From the NCBI RefSeq assembly GCF_015767265.1, contig NZ_JADPIB010000003.1, positions 372,001-436,000 of the forward strand: a stretch of DNA of 64,000 nucleotides, in the 5' to 3' direction. Source of the stretch: Aureivirga marina. GTDB taxonomy: Bacteria; Bacteroidota; Bacteroidia; Flavobacteriales; Flavobacteriaceae. The notes below the pieces were generated by a model. The model was given only the letters and a program-made list of their open reading frames with translations, was not told the DNA's origin and did no database searches. The position numbers were made by a program, and so were the translations under genes. Positions 1 through 8,930 of this stretch are shown in pieces (position 1 is the stretch's first letter; each line of letters starts with the position of its first letter).

Positions 1-1
1 T

Positions 2-985
2 AATTTATTAATTTCCATTTTTCAAAATACATTAACTGTTTTTGCTGGTGTTCCAGGTTCAGGAAAAACTACTTTAGCTCGCTTTATAACTAAATTATTA
101 GCTCCAAAGGAAAAAATAAGAGAAGTTTCTGTGAATAGAGGATGGACTTCTCAAAAAGATTTTGTTGGGTTTATGAATCCTTTAACCAAAAAATTTCACT
201 CATCCTCTACAGATGTTTATTCTTTATTAAAACAAATGGATTATGAGGCTAATAATGAACAAGAATATCTGAACTCACCAATGTCATTTATTATTTTAGA
301 TGAAGCAAATTTAAGTCCTTTAGAACATTATTGGTCTTCTTTTTACAATTTAACCGATTCTACAGGAATGCTTGAATTGAGTTTAGGACATCAAGAAAAG
401 GTTAAATTCCCTAATAATCTTCGCTTTATTGGTACAATTAATTATGATCATACTACTGAAGAATTATCTCCAAGAGTTTTAGATCGAATCAATATTATTC
501 AATTAGAAAATAAAGATCAAGATTTTAATTTCAATTCTATTTCAAATACAGAGATCGAGACTTTAAAAATATCTTTTCAAAAATGTATCGATTTTTTTGA
601 TTTAAAATCTAATGATGTAAATACTGAAAATGAAGATTTAATTTTAAAAGATTTCAATCAAATAGAAAATCAATTTAAAAAACTAAATATATTAATTAGT
701 CCTAGAGTAAAAATAAGTATTAAAAAATATATTACAATCGCAAATCCACATATGAAACATAAAAATAAACCTTTGGATTACTGTGTTGCTCAAAGACTTC
801 TTCCACTTATTAATTTACATGGAGCTAATTATAAACAAAAACTAGATGTATTAAAAGATTTACTTCAAGAAAAAGATTGTGATATATCTGTTAAAATTTT
901 AAATCAAATTATTAAAACAGGTTCAGATGAACAGAGTATTTATCAAGACAATTTTAATTACTTCCTAACTTTATCAAATGTTTAA
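2..985 (+). CDS. McrB-like AAA+ NTPase of a McrBC-type restriction system (5' partial)
   Basis: The reading frame is open from the left edge, so the true start lies outside the window; 327 residues are visible. A Walker A motif GVPGSGKT is encoded at nt 47-70, which is upstream of the first possible internal start codon (GTG at 131), so the gene clearly begins earlier. Walker B (IILDEANLSP) is at about nt 290-325, followed by a sensor/arginine region GTINYDHTTEELSPRVLDR. The DEAN box and the GTxN...SPRVLDR segment are typical of the McrB/DUF4357-neighbour AAA+ group that powers DNA translocation in type IV restriction. The next gene overlaps by 8 nt and encodes a nuclease, as expected of a McrB-McrC pair. 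The missing N-terminus would hold the modified-DNA or other target-recognition domain, so specificity cannot be judged. Confidence 0.85.
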   Translation, partial: NLLISIFQNTLTVFAGVPGSGKTTLARFITKLLAPKEKIREVSVNRGWTSQKDFVGFMNPLTKKFHSSSTDVYSLLKQMDYEANNEQEYLNSPMSFIILDEANLSPLEHYWSSFYNLTDSTGMLELSLGHQEKVKFPNNLRFIGTINYDHTTEELSPRVLDRINIIQLENKDQDFNFNSISNTEIETLKISFQKCIDFFDLKSNDVNTENEDLILKDFNQIENQFKKLNILISPRVKISIKKYITIANPHMKHKNKPLDYCVAQRLLPLINLHGANYKQKLDVLKDLLQEKDCDISVKILNQIIKTGSDEQSIYQDNFNYFLTLSNV

Positions 986-2591
986 GCTATTCGCAATTGA
1001 CAATCAAAATAATGAAAAAGAAATTCTTCCTGAGAAGAATGGTGTTTACATTGTATATGAATTGTTTCATTACAAATTTACATTTAACCAAATCATTAAA
1101 AATCAGTTAATTTATTTAGAAGATGAAATCTTTGACCCTAAAAATGAAATAATTAATTTTACTAACAAAGGTGTTTCCTGTAATAGAAAAAAAAGAATAT
1201 TTGAAGATTTATTTGGTTATGTTACTTTGAAATTTGATCAAATCAAATTTAATTTTGAAGTTCGAATAGAAAAAGTAAAAGTTCCTGAATTAGAAAAAAT
1301 ACTTCTGTATCTATGGAATCAAAATTCAATTGTTTTTGATAATTTTTTTTCCAAAAGCACTTTAAAATCAAAACTTGCAACAGAAATTAATGATTTTAAT
1401 TATAGTTCTAAATTTGTAAATATTTTTGAAGAATATTATTCTTTTTTTAAAAACAAATTTTACAATTTCAAATCGCTACCACATTCTGTAATAAGAAGTC
1501 AAAACATTGTTTCAGATTACGAAACTGCTGATATTTCAAATAATTCTATAGATTGGTTAATTCATAATTTAGATGAGTTAAATATTGATTATTCTTATAA
1601 AAATATTGAAAACTCAATTCAAATTAAAAATAGTTATGGTATTGTAGAAAAAATTTTAACTGAAGAGAAAATTAATGATTTCAATACTTATGAAAATCAA
1701 ATTATTTTAGGTTCTTTTGATTTTGTATTAATCGAAATAATGAAGATTAAAAACACCATAAAACAACAAGTATCTACTAATCATTATTACGAAAAAGATT
1801 ATTTCAGTATCAATCAATTTAAAGTTATTCCTTTTTTAAGGCTTCGTGATGATTTGGAAAAAATTGAAAGTAAATTAAACCTTTTGAAGAATAGATATAA
1901 AATCATTTTCGTTAATACAAAACATAAAAATTCTTTTCCTAAATTAACATCTGTTTTTGCTAATAAACGTCATTATACGGAAGCATATCAAAAAATAAAA
2001 CAAATTCGAAATATAAACATAAATTTAGATGGTGAATTCAGTTTATTAAATCTAAAAAAAATAAGTAAACTATATGAAATATATAATACTTATGTTTTAA
2101 TAAACTCATTTAAAGAACACAAACCTATTACTACAAATTTAGAAAATAAAACAGAAGACAACATAAGTCAAGAAATTTATTTTGAATTTCAAAATTTCAA
2201 AATTTCTCTATTTTATGATATTTCTATTGGTAATCAAAAGAATAAAATAGGATTACAAAGAATCAAACCTGCTAAGAAAAGCTACAAACCTGATCATATC
2301 ATTAAATTAGAAAAAAATAATGAAACAAAATTTTATATTTTAGATTCTAAATATTCAACAGAACCTAGAATAAAATCATCCCATTTACCAGAATGTATAA
2401 ATAAATATATTCTTGATATAGGAATAACTGATTCTCCATCAAAAAAAATAGAAGAATTAATTTTAATTTATCCAGGAGAAAATGAAAAAACAATTTATGG
2501 TAACGATTTTTTCAAACCAAAAATTGGAATTATACCATCAAAAGTAGGGTTAAATAATGTTCAAGAATTTATTAATCGAATTTTAAATTAG
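978..2591 (+). CDS. McrC-like DUF2357 PD-(D/E)XK nuclease partner
   Basis: A 537-residue protein whose ATG overlaps the end of the McrB-like gene by 8 nt, implying translational coupling. The N-terminal half is beta-rich and then helical, as in DUF2357 proteins. The C-terminal part holds a PD-(D/E)XK nuclease core: PD at residues 438-439 (context KPDHIIKLEK) followed by ILDSKYS with D456 and K458. In McrBC-like systems this subunit cuts DNA and stimulates the AAA+ partner's hydrolysis. The DUF2357 assignment rests on architecture, the catalytic spacing and the neighbour. It could also be called a McrC-family protein; substrate (modified DNA, phage DNA) is unknown. Confidence 0.75.
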   Translation: MFKLFAIDNQNNEKEILPEKNGVYIVYELFHYKFTFNQIIKNQLIYLEDEIFDPKNEIINFTNKGVSCNRKKRIFEDLFGYVTLKFDQIKFNFEVRIEKVKVPELEKILLYLWNQNSIVFDNFFSKSTLKSKLATEINDFNYSSKFVNIFEEYYSFFKNKFYNFKSLPHSVIRSQNIVSDYETADISNNSIDWLIHNLDELNIDYSYKNIENSIQIKNSYGIVEKILTEEKINDFNTYENQIILGSFDFVLIEIMKIKNTIKQQVSTNHYYEKDYFSINQFKVIPFLRLRDDLEKIESKLNLLKNRYKIIFVNTKHKNSFPKLTSVFANKRHYTEAYQKIKQIRNININLDGEFSLLNLKKISKLYEIYNTYVLINSFKEHKPITTNLENKTEDNISQEIYFEFQNFKISLFYDISIGNQKNKIGLQRIKPAKKSYKPDHIIKLEKNNETKFYILDSKYSTEPRIKSSHLPECINKYILDIGITDSPSKKIEELILIYPGENEKTIYGNDFFKPKIGIIPSKVGLNNVQEFINRILN

Positions 2592-2615
2592 TTAAATTCT
2601 GAATTTATAAAATTT

Positions 2616-2686
2616 GACTTCGACTACGCTCAATGACCTGAAATCCTTGTGAAATTAAACATAGGTGGCTGAGCGGAGTCGAAGTC
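2616..2686. repeat. REP-like imperfect inverted repeat (CTTCGACTnCGCTCA type)
   Basis: Two 24-nt arms, 2616-2639 and 2663-2686, are inverted copies with 20 of 24 positions matching; the outer 17 nt (GACTTCGACTACGCTCA against its complement) differ at one base. They are separated by 23 nt and sit between convergent genes. The arms are GC-rich in a very AT-rich background. Related TTCGACTCCGCTCAG palindromes are widespread intergenic repeats in Bacteroidota genomes. The element probably forms a hairpin at the ends of both converging transcripts. The short open frame across it is not a gene. Confidence 0.75.
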
Positions 2687-2710
2687 GAAGCCCAAAATTA
2701 CCATCAAACT

Positions 2711-3064
2711 CTAAACCGCCAACAAATACAAACTTTCATCTTTTTCTAAATAATCCATCAAATCTAGAAGTCGTTTTTGATGTTCTTTTTGAATATTTTT
2801 TTGAATCCATTCTTTTGCTTCTAGAATATCTTCAGGACGTTGGTAAATAACTTCTAATAAAAATTCATCTTCTTCTAAATCTTCTTCATGAATTACTTCA
2901 TCCCAAAAAATAGCTTCTGAAAAAATAAAATCTTCATCTCCTGATTTTTTAGAAGAATCAAAATTTTCAAATGCTTTTACATTCTTATTTGAAATAAAAT
3001 TTCTATCAGAATTTTCATCATAATTTATATTTGACAAACTAAAAACTTTAATATTTAATCCCAT
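2711..3064 (-). CDS. Small acidic hypothetical protein
   Basis: A 117-residue soluble protein, rich in Asp and Glu (segment HEEDLEEDEFLLEV about residues 59-72) with a helical, amphipathic C-terminal half (LEAKEWIQKNIQKEHQKRLL). No signal peptide, membrane segment or recognised motif. It lies alone, convergent with the McrC-like gene and divergent from the C25 protease gene. No family recognised. Confidence 0.6.
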   Translation of the reverse strand: MGLNIKVFSLSNINYDENSDRNFISNKNVKAFENFDSSKKSGDEDFIFSEAIFWDEVIHEEDLEEDEFLLEVIYQRPEDILEAKEWIQKNIQKEHQKRLLDLMDYLEKDESLYLLAV

Positions 3065-3390
3065 ATTTTTTTCTTTTAATATTTCTTTTTTTCATTTTTT
3101 AAAATATGCTCGAAAATAAAAATTCCTTACCAAAACTCATCTTTAATTTTAATAAATAATTAAATATAGGATTACAACATATTTTCATTTAAAAAAATTA
3201 AAACACTACAGAAAAAATAACATTTGCAATCACTACTTACGTTAAATCACAATTTGCTTCAAAAAACGCCTTTCTTAAAATATTATATTTTCGTTATTTA
3301 CAAACACTTAATATTACGAATCTTGCAATAATAAATATTTTTAATTAGTATTGTAATAACAAACCTAATCATTTAACCAAATTCTAACTT
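3065..3390. other. AT-rich divergent intergenic spacer
   Basis: A 326-nt gap between the divergently transcribed acidic-protein and C25 protease genes. It must hold both promoters. TATATTTT at about 3282-3289 is one base from the Bacteroidota -7 consensus, but no TTG lies at the right distance, so I do not call a promoter. No small reading frame or stable hairpin stands out. Confidence 0.4.
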
Positions 3391-5643
3391 ATGAAAAATC
3401 TATCTATTTTCGTGGTTGTTTGTTTATTTACAACACTCGCCTCAGCACAGCGTTTTTCTCTTTTAGCATCTTCGGATGAAATTCTTACGATGGAACACGT
3501 ATTTCAAGAACTTACACCAAAAGAAACTAAAATCGATGGTATAACTTATTGGAATTTTGACAAAACGTATAAAGTTAATTTTCAAAAAAAAGGAGCTCCT
3601 GCTCTACCTTATTTTACAGAATCATTAATCATTTCTGATTTTGGAAAAACTTCTCTAACTATTGAACACGATGGATTTGAAGAATTTTCTAATATTTATA
3701 TTTCTCCTTCCAAAGGAAATTTAAAACGAAATGTAAATCCTGCGGAAATTCCATACCAATTTGGAGAAGAATATACAACAAATTCGTTTTTTCCAGCAGA
3801 AATTGCAACATTGAGTAAACCTTATAATCTTAGAAATACACGTGGAATTACTGTCCAATTTTCTCCTTATCAATACAATCCTGTAACAAAAAAACTTCGT
3901 GTGTATAAAAATATTCGAGTGAAAGTTCATATGGATAAAAATGAAAAAGGAATTAATGAATTAGCAACTAAATCGAATCGAAATGATGTTTTCCAACATG
4001 TGTATCAAAACCATTATTTAAATCCTGACAATGTTTTAGAACGTTATACTCCACAAAGAGAAGTTGGAAATATGCTAGTAATTTGTCCAGAAGAATTTAT
4101 ATCAGAAATTACTCCTTTAATTGAATGGAAAAATCAATCTGGTGTTCGAACAACTTTAGTTCCTCTTTCTGAAGTTGGTTCGAATGATACAGAAATCAAA
4201 TCGTATATTAAAGATTTTTATAATGATAATCTAGATTTAGTTTTTGTAACATTAGTTGGTGATCATGCACAAGTTCCTTCACATTCATATGGATATGCAG
4301 GTTACGAACAACTTTGGAGCGATTCTTATTATGGTCAATTAGTTGGTGATGAAGATGATTTTTATCCTGAATTATTTGTTGGTCGAATTTCTGGAACTAC
4401 TCCAGAACATATTAAAACACAAGTGGATCGAATTTTAGAATATGAAAAAAATCCGTTTGATGGTGATTGGATGGAAAAAGCAATCGGAATTGCTTCCAAT
4501 GAAGGTGATGGTTATGGTGATGATGAAGAGGCAGATTGGCTTCATGCTCGTAATAATCGAGAGAAACTTATGAATTATGGTTACACACAAGTTTATGAAT
4601 TTTATGATGGAACGCAAGGTGGCGAAGATGCACCAGGAAATCCAAATCCACAAATGATTGGAGAAGCTGTTGATGCTGGAGTTGGTTTGGTAAATTATAC
4701 AGGACATGGTGCGCAAAATGTTTGTGTTACTGGAAATTATAGTTCAGCGCATATTAATTCTGCTGTAAATAATGGAAAATATCCTTTTGTGATTTCTGTT
4801 GCTTGTAATAATGGAACATTTACAGAGGGAACTTGTATATCTGAAGCTTGGGTTCAAGCAACAAATGAAGATAAACCTTCTGGAGCAATTGCTGCTTGTG
4901 GTTCGACAATTTTAATGGCTTGGGCACAACCTATGCAAACACAAGATGAAATGGCAGATTTAATTTCGGAAGCATATCCAAACAATCGAAAAACTACTTT
5001 AGGAGGATTATTTTACAATTCTCAAATGAGTATGTTAGAAACTTATAATAATGGACCAACAGCAATTGAAGTGATGCAAACCTGGGTGATGTTTGGAGAT
5101 CCATCTACAATTTTTAGAAATAAAAAAACGATGGATTTATATGTTTCTCATCCAGAAGATATTTCTTCAGACGTAACTTCTATTACAGTAGATTGTGAAA
5201 TTGACAACGCTTTAATAACAATTTATCAAGAGGAACAAATTGTTAGTAAAAACTACACTTTTGATGGAACCTCAACAATTACTTTTCCAATGTTATCTTC
5301 TGACAAGCCTCTTACTATTACTGCTACAAAACAAAATCATCAACCATATCAAGGTGTAATCACAGTTGTGGAACAAAGTTTAGATGTAAAAGATGAATTT
5401 TGGAAAGATGTTGCTATTTACCCAAATCCAGCAACAGATGTTTTACAAATTTCTTGGAATCAAAATGTAAAGATTCAAAAAGTAACATTGCTTGATGTAA
5501 CAGGAAAAACAATGTTTGATTCTTCTTTAAATAATTCAGCTTCTGCTTTAACAATTAAAACAAATACGATAGGAAGTGGAATATATATTCTACAAATCAC
5601 ATCAGATATTGGTGTAAAAACAGAAAAAATAGTTGTTAAGTAA
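3391..5643 (+). CDS. Secreted gingipain-like C25 cysteine protease with T9SS type A sorting domain
   Basis: A 750-residue secreted protein. Residues 1-19 are a signal peptide (MKNLSIFVVVCLFTTLASAQ). About 25-205 resembles the C25 propeptide (SLIISDFGKTSLTIEHDGF), followed by the peptidase C25 domain at about 225-585. The catalytic pair is visible: His439 in NYTGHGA and Cys472 in SVACNNGTF, 33 residues apart, the same spacing as in gingipain R. An Ig-like segment follows, then a T9SS type A C-terminal domain starting with IYPNP at 676-680 and ending GVKTEKIVVK. The family acts outside the cell on the surface or in the medium; most members are autoprocessed. It is a single gene with its own terminator. 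Substrate specificity cannot be read from the sequence. Confidence 0.92.
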   Translation: MKNLSIFVVVCLFTTLASAQRFSLLASSDEILTMEHVFQELTPKETKIDGITYWNFDKTYKVNFQKKGAPALPYFTESLIISDFGKTSLTIEHDGFEEFSNIYISPSKGNLKRNVNPAEIPYQFGEEYTTNSFFPAEIATLSKPYNLRNTRGITVQFSPYQYNPVTKKLRVYKNIRVKVHMDKNEKGINELATKSNRNDVFQHVYQNHYLNPDNVLERYTPQREVGNMLVICPEEFISEITPLIEWKNQSGVRTTLVPLSEVGSNDTEIKSYIKDFYNDNLDLVFVTLVGDHAQVPSHSYGYAGYEQLWSDSYYGQLVGDEDDFYPELFVGRISGTTPEHIKTQVDRILEYEKNPFDGDWMEKAIGIASNEGDGYGDDEEADWLHARNNREKLMNYGYTQVYEFYDGTQGGEDAPGNPNPQMIGEAVDAGVGLVNYTGHGAQNVCVTGNYSSAHINSAVNNGKYPFVISVACNNGTFTEGTCISEAWVQATNEDKPSGAIAACGSTILMAWAQPMQTQDEMADLISEAYPNNRKTTLGGLFYNSQMSMLETYNNGPTAIEVMQTWVMFGDPSTIFRNKKTMDLYVSHPEDISSDVTSITVDCEIDNALITIYQEEQIVSKNYTFDGTSTITFPMLSSDKPLTITATKQNHQPYQGVITVVEQSLDVKDEFWKDVAIYPNPATDVLQISWNQNVKIQKVTLLDVTGKTMFDSSLNNSASALTIKTNTIGSGIYILQITSDIGVKTEKIVVK

Positions 5644-5674
5644 ATCCTTAATGACTTTACAGATTATTTGATGA

Positions 5675-5702
5675 CAAAGGTTCTCTTTTTGGAGAACCTT
5701 TG
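5675..5702 (+). terminator. Hairpin terminator after the C25 protease gene
   Basis: A perfect 11-bp stem: CAAAGGTTCTC (5675-5685) pairs with GAGAACCTTTG (5692-5702) around a 6-nt loop. It starts 32 nt after the protease stop. The following bases are only partly T-rich; it lies between converging genes and may serve both strands. Confidence 0.75.
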
Positions 5703-5711
5703 GTTTGAATA

Positions 5712-6626
5712 TTATTCTTTTAAAACTCCTAATTCTTTTAAAATATCACGTTTCATTCTACTTAAAGGTCTTTTATGAAAATCTTCTTCATTTGGAAAAG
5801 TTCCAAAAGCCAAACGATATGCCTCTTCCTTGGAAATATGAATATTAGGAAAAGTATTATCTAAAATTTCTAGATATCTATCTGTATATTTTTCTTGTAT
5901 TTTGATTAAATCTATTAATTCATCTTCATGAGTTTCATAGATTTCTTTTAGTTTAAAAGCTTTGACAGTATTGTCAGTTTTTACGCAATTATTTTTATTT
6001 TTTATTTTAAACTCATATTCTGATAAAGAATTCAATTTGTAACTAAACTTAAAATTTATTTCAGAATCAATATATGGGTGAATGTATTTACCTAATTTAA
6101 ATTCTATATCTCTTTTAATAACCGAATTACAAATTGTACAACTAGGTATTAAATTAAAAAAAGACAATGATAATATTGGATGATCTTTTTGAGAAAACCA
6201 ATGATCAAATTCAGGACGAGTAATTTTTTTATTTTTCTGTTCAATCTCTTCATCATTTAAAACAGTTTTCGTATACATTCTATTACAATAGGTGCAAGAA
6301 TTGATATTTATTTTCTTTGACATTTCATATGCTCCATATTCATTTTCTTTAGAAACAAAATATATATTATAATTAAATATTCTTCTTATTCTTTTTATAA
6401 ATCTGTTATAACTTGGCTGATTTATAATATCTAAATGAATCTCTTCTAATTGTTTTGGTTCTCCAATTAAAATCTCTTTCAAATTACTTTCAATTTTATC
6501 AAATAAAGGTTTCGTACCTCTAACTCTTTCTTTATTAAGCTTTTTTTTAATTTTTGAAATCATCCCATTATAATGAGCATCTTTAGCTTCCTGAATATGC
6601 TGTTGATTTGGATTAATATAAATCAT
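5712..6626 (-). CDS. HNH endonuclease, Septu PtuB-like
   Basis: A 304-residue protein with a zinc-ribbon HNH core: C111-x2-C114 (CTYCNRMYTKT), D141-H142 (RPEFDHWFSQ), N158, and C163-x2-C166 (PSCTICNSV). This CxxC...DHW...N...CxxC order is that of TIGR02646-like HNH nucleases found as PtuB in Septu and beside retron Ec78-type ATPases. The start codon lies 2 nt after the stop of the ATPase gene, so the two are co-translated. In Septu the nuclease is held by the ATPase and degrades DNA on phage infection. No reverse transcriptase is nearby, so a retron effector role is unlikely here. Naming as Septu is by architecture and pairing. Confidence 0.75.
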   Translation of the reverse strand: MIYINPNQQHIQEAKDAHYNGMISKIKKKLNKERVRGTKPLFDKIESNLKEILIGEPKQLEEIHLDIINQPSYNRFIKRIRRIFNYNIYFVSKENEYGAYEMSKKININSCTYCNRMYTKTVLNDEEIEQKNKKITRPEFDHWFSQKDHPILSLSFFNLIPSCTICNSVIKRDIEFKLGKYIHPYIDSEINFKFSYKLNSLSEYEFKIKNKNNCVKTDNTVKAFKLKEIYETHEDELIDLIKIQEKYTDRYLEILDNTFPNIHISKEEAYRLAFGTFPNEEDFHKRPLSRMKRDILKELGVLKE

Positions 6627-6628
6627 AA

Positions 6629-8551
6629 CTAATTTTTATTCTGTTTAGATTCAATTCTTTTTAAAAGCTCTTCTCTTTTAATATTTAATAATTTTAATTC
6701 CAATTCGTCTTCATCAATAGGAAAAATATTATGATACATTTCTTTCAATTTTGATTTTAAAATTGGTTCATCAATATTCTCAATTAGTTTTAAATGATAT
6801 TCTTTTTTATCTAAAGGTTTTCCATCATTATTTAACCATTTAATAGTTTCATTAATCTTCTCCTTTGCAAAACTTCCCATCAAACCGTCTTTTACAAAAA
6901 AGGAATCAGCTAATAAATCTGTAATATTTGCCCCAAAAGATTTTTTAGGTTTCTCTGCTATTGTTGTAAATCCATTTGTATCTTTTTCTAAATAAATAAC
7001 ATTATAATTTGGAATATCTGAAAGTGTTAATGGGTCATGAGTAGTAAAAATAATTTGAACTTTTGCTCCAAGTTTTTTAAAAAAATAATCAAAATATTCT
7101 ACAATTGATTTTACAAATTCTTTTTTCCATTGTGGATGAAATCCCATATCTGGTTCATCTAAACATAATAGATATAATTTCCCTGAAACATCAACTTTTT
7201 TATCAATTACATTTCTTTTAAAATAATCATAAATTCGAGAATATAGATTTAGTAATGCTGTTTCTCCTGAGCTCAGTTTCTTCTTTGAATCAAAATTTAT
7301 AATACCTCTATCTAATATTTGAGAACCTTGAAAATTTGGATAATATGAATATAATTTTAAAATAATTTTTTCATGTAATTCTAAAATTTTTAAAGATTGT
7401 TCTAAAGATAATTCAAGAGTTCTTTCATTTTTTAATATTAAATTATAATTTATATCATCTACCAACATATACAAATACTCCAAAAATTCATTTACTTCCT
7501 CAAAAGGTAAATTTTTAGTATTTTCTTCTTTATAAAGCTTATTTATTTTATAATTAAAACTTCTAAGTATGTCAATAAAATAATTTATAGGTTCTTTACT
7601 TTGAATTATTTCATTACTAATTTTATATCCTTTTAAATTTATATTTTTCTCATTTAAAAAATTTAAAATAAAGGAAGATGTATATATTAATATATAATCT
7701 TTAAATAGCTCTTTCACATAATTTGAACTTTTATAATTTATTCTCACATTTTTTTTAATTAAATTATATAATTTATTAAATGAAAAATGCAATTCCTTTG
7801 GTACATTATTAAAATGATTTTGAAAATCAATTTCATTACCATTAATTATTTTAATTGTATTTCTTGTAAAAGAAAGTAAATTTTTATTCAGACTTGGAAA
7901 AGGTAAATTCATTTTATCAATTTTAAAAAACTTAGAATTTTGAAAATGCAAAAATCGTAATGTATTTTTGAATTTTATAGCTCTATAAAAATTTGTTTTT
8001 TGTGTATTTTGAAATATGTTATCCAAATTTGATGAATCCTGTTCAATAAAAAATTCCATACTTAAATCAATTCCATTCACTCGATTACTAAAATCTAAAA
8101 ATGGAGAATAATAAATTGTTTCAACCTCTTTTTCGTCTTGATTTTTTAAAGGCCTAAGAATAAATCCTTCTTGATTTAAAGAAAATGAACTACCTTGAGT
8201 ACTATAATAATTATCGTTTTTTTCATAAATTATAGAGCATGAAAAATCATATTTATAAATAGAATTAATGATGTTTTTCAAAAAAGTTGTTTTACCACTT
8301 CCATTAGATCCAACTACAGCAGTTACATTCACTATTGTATCAGTTTTTGAATAAAAAGAAGGAATAAAATGTTTATTTGGTTCTTTTATTAAAGTCCTTG
8401 ATTCATCTTTTTTATAAATATTTTCACTTCCAAGATTAATTAAAATTTCTTTCTCTCTTTCTAAAAAATAATGAGGATTAATTTCTATTTCATTATCATC
8501 GCTTTCAGTATATGACATATGTCCTTTATAGTTTATTGCTACTAACTTCAT
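6629..8551 (-). CDS. ABC/SMC-type AAA ATPase, Septu PtuA-like
   Basis: I place the start at the ATG at 8551 (MKLVAINYKGH), giving 640 residues; the frame is open to an ATG at 8599 but the extra 16 hydrophobic residues look like non-coding sequence. Walker A GSNGSGKT is at residues 81-88, an ABC signature LSSGE at about 426, Walker B LLCLDEPDMGFHP at about 460, and a switch histidine in FTTHDPLTL. The long insert between Walker A and the signature is predicted helical/coiled coil, as in OLD/RecF/Septu ATPases. With the downstream HNH gene 2 nt away it forms a PtuA-PtuB-like defence operon. A general AAA_21 or OLD-like annotation is the fallback. Confidence 0.8.
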   Translation of the reverse strand: MKLVAINYKGHMSYTESDDNEIEINPHYFLEREKEILINLGSENIYKKDESRTLIKEPNKHFIPSFYSKTDTIVNVTAVVGSNGSGKTTFLKNIINSIYKYDFSCSIIYEKNDNYYSTQGSSFSLNQEGFILRPLKNQDEKEVETIYYSPFLDFSNRVNGIDLSMEFFIEQDSSNLDNIFQNTQKTNFYRAIKFKNTLRFLHFQNSKFFKIDKMNLPFPSLNKNLLSFTRNTIKIINGNEIDFQNHFNNVPKELHFSFNKLYNLIKKNVRINYKSSNYVKELFKDYILIYTSSFILNFLNEKNINLKGYKISNEIIQSKEPINYFIDILRSFNYKINKLYKEENTKNLPFEEVNEFLEYLYMLVDDINYNLILKNERTLELSLEQSLKILELHEKIILKLYSYYPNFQGSQILDRGIINFDSKKKLSSGETALLNLYSRIYDYFKRNVIDKKVDVSGKLYLLCLDEPDMGFHPQWKKEFVKSIVEYFDYFFKKLGAKVQIIFTTHDPLTLSDIPNYNVIYLEKDTNGFTTIAEKPKKSFGANITDLLADSFFVKDGLMGSFAKEKINETIKWLNNDGKPLDKKEYHLKLIENIDEPILKSKLKEMYHNIFPIDEDELELKLLNIKREELLKRIESKQNKN

Positions 8552-8603
8552 ATCTAATTTTTTAAAATTCCCACCGAAGATAAAAAACTCTAAAAACAAA
8601 ATC

Positions 8604-8619
8604 TTACGGTAATCCGTAA
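8604..8619. repeat. Short inverted repeat upstream of the Septu-like operon
   Basis: TTACGG and CCGTAA, 6-bp perfect arms around TAAT, lie about 53 nt upstream of the ATPase start. The size and place fit an operator for a dimeric repressor or a small 5'-UTR hairpin. No regulator gene is adjacent. Confidence 0.4.
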
Positions 8620-8649
8620 AGAATCAAAAAAATTAAACGTTTTTTTATA

Positions 8650-8877
8650 GTGTTTTATACAAATACAAACATGTTTTACACAAATGCAGACCAACTTTAT
8701 ACGAATGTAGATATGTTTTATACAAATGCAGATGGTAAAAACGCAAAAGCAGACCAACTTTATACGAATGCAGATATGTTTTATACAAATGCAGATAGTA
8801 AAAACACAAAAACAGACCAACTTTACACGAATGTAGACATGTTTTATACAAATGTAGATGGTAAAAACACAAAAACT
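8650..8877. repeat. 63-bp tandem repeat built of 21-bp (heptapeptide) units
   Basis: Three consecutive copies of a 63-bp unit, 8689-8751, 8752-8814 and 8815-8877, differ at only a few bases. Each unit is itself three 21-bp sub-units, and two more diverged 21-bp sub-units precede it (from 8650). On the plus strand they encode heptapeptides such as MFYTNAD, QLYTNVD and GKNAKAD. The near identity points to recent expansion by slippage or unequal recombination. Copy number is likely variable between strains. Confidence 0.9.
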
Positions 8878-8925
8878 CTTTTCTTGATTCAAGATAAATT
8901 TGAAAAAAGACAGAATCAACCATAG
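8650..8925 (+). CDS. Possible heptapeptide-repeat protein (doubtful)
   Basis: A 91-residue plus-strand frame from a GTG at 8650 (or ATG at 8671) covers the tandem repeat and ends in LFLIQDKFEKRQ. It reads as heptads of YTNAD type with a helical, Lys-rich tail. Periodicity in multiples of three and the tyrosine-asparagine pattern allow a real repeat protein. Against it: the minus strand is open in two frames across the same interval, there is no promoter or ribosome site I can defend, and repeats without stop codons create open frames by chance. Confidence 0.3.
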   Translation: MFYTNTNMFYTNADQLYTNVDMFYTNADGKNAKADQLYTNADMFYTNADSKNTKTDQLYTNVDMFYTNVDGKNTKTLFLIQDKFEKRQNQP

Positions 8926-8930
8926 TTTCC

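Noticed and set aside
2665-2850. Short plus-strand frame across the inverted repeat (MAERSRSRSPK...)
   Set aside because: It is a translation of the REP-like repeat and overlaps the acidic gene on the other strand; no coding signal.
8650-8877. CRISPR array
   Set aside because: The units are directly adjacent with no unique spacers and no cas genes are in the window; it is a simple tandem repeat.
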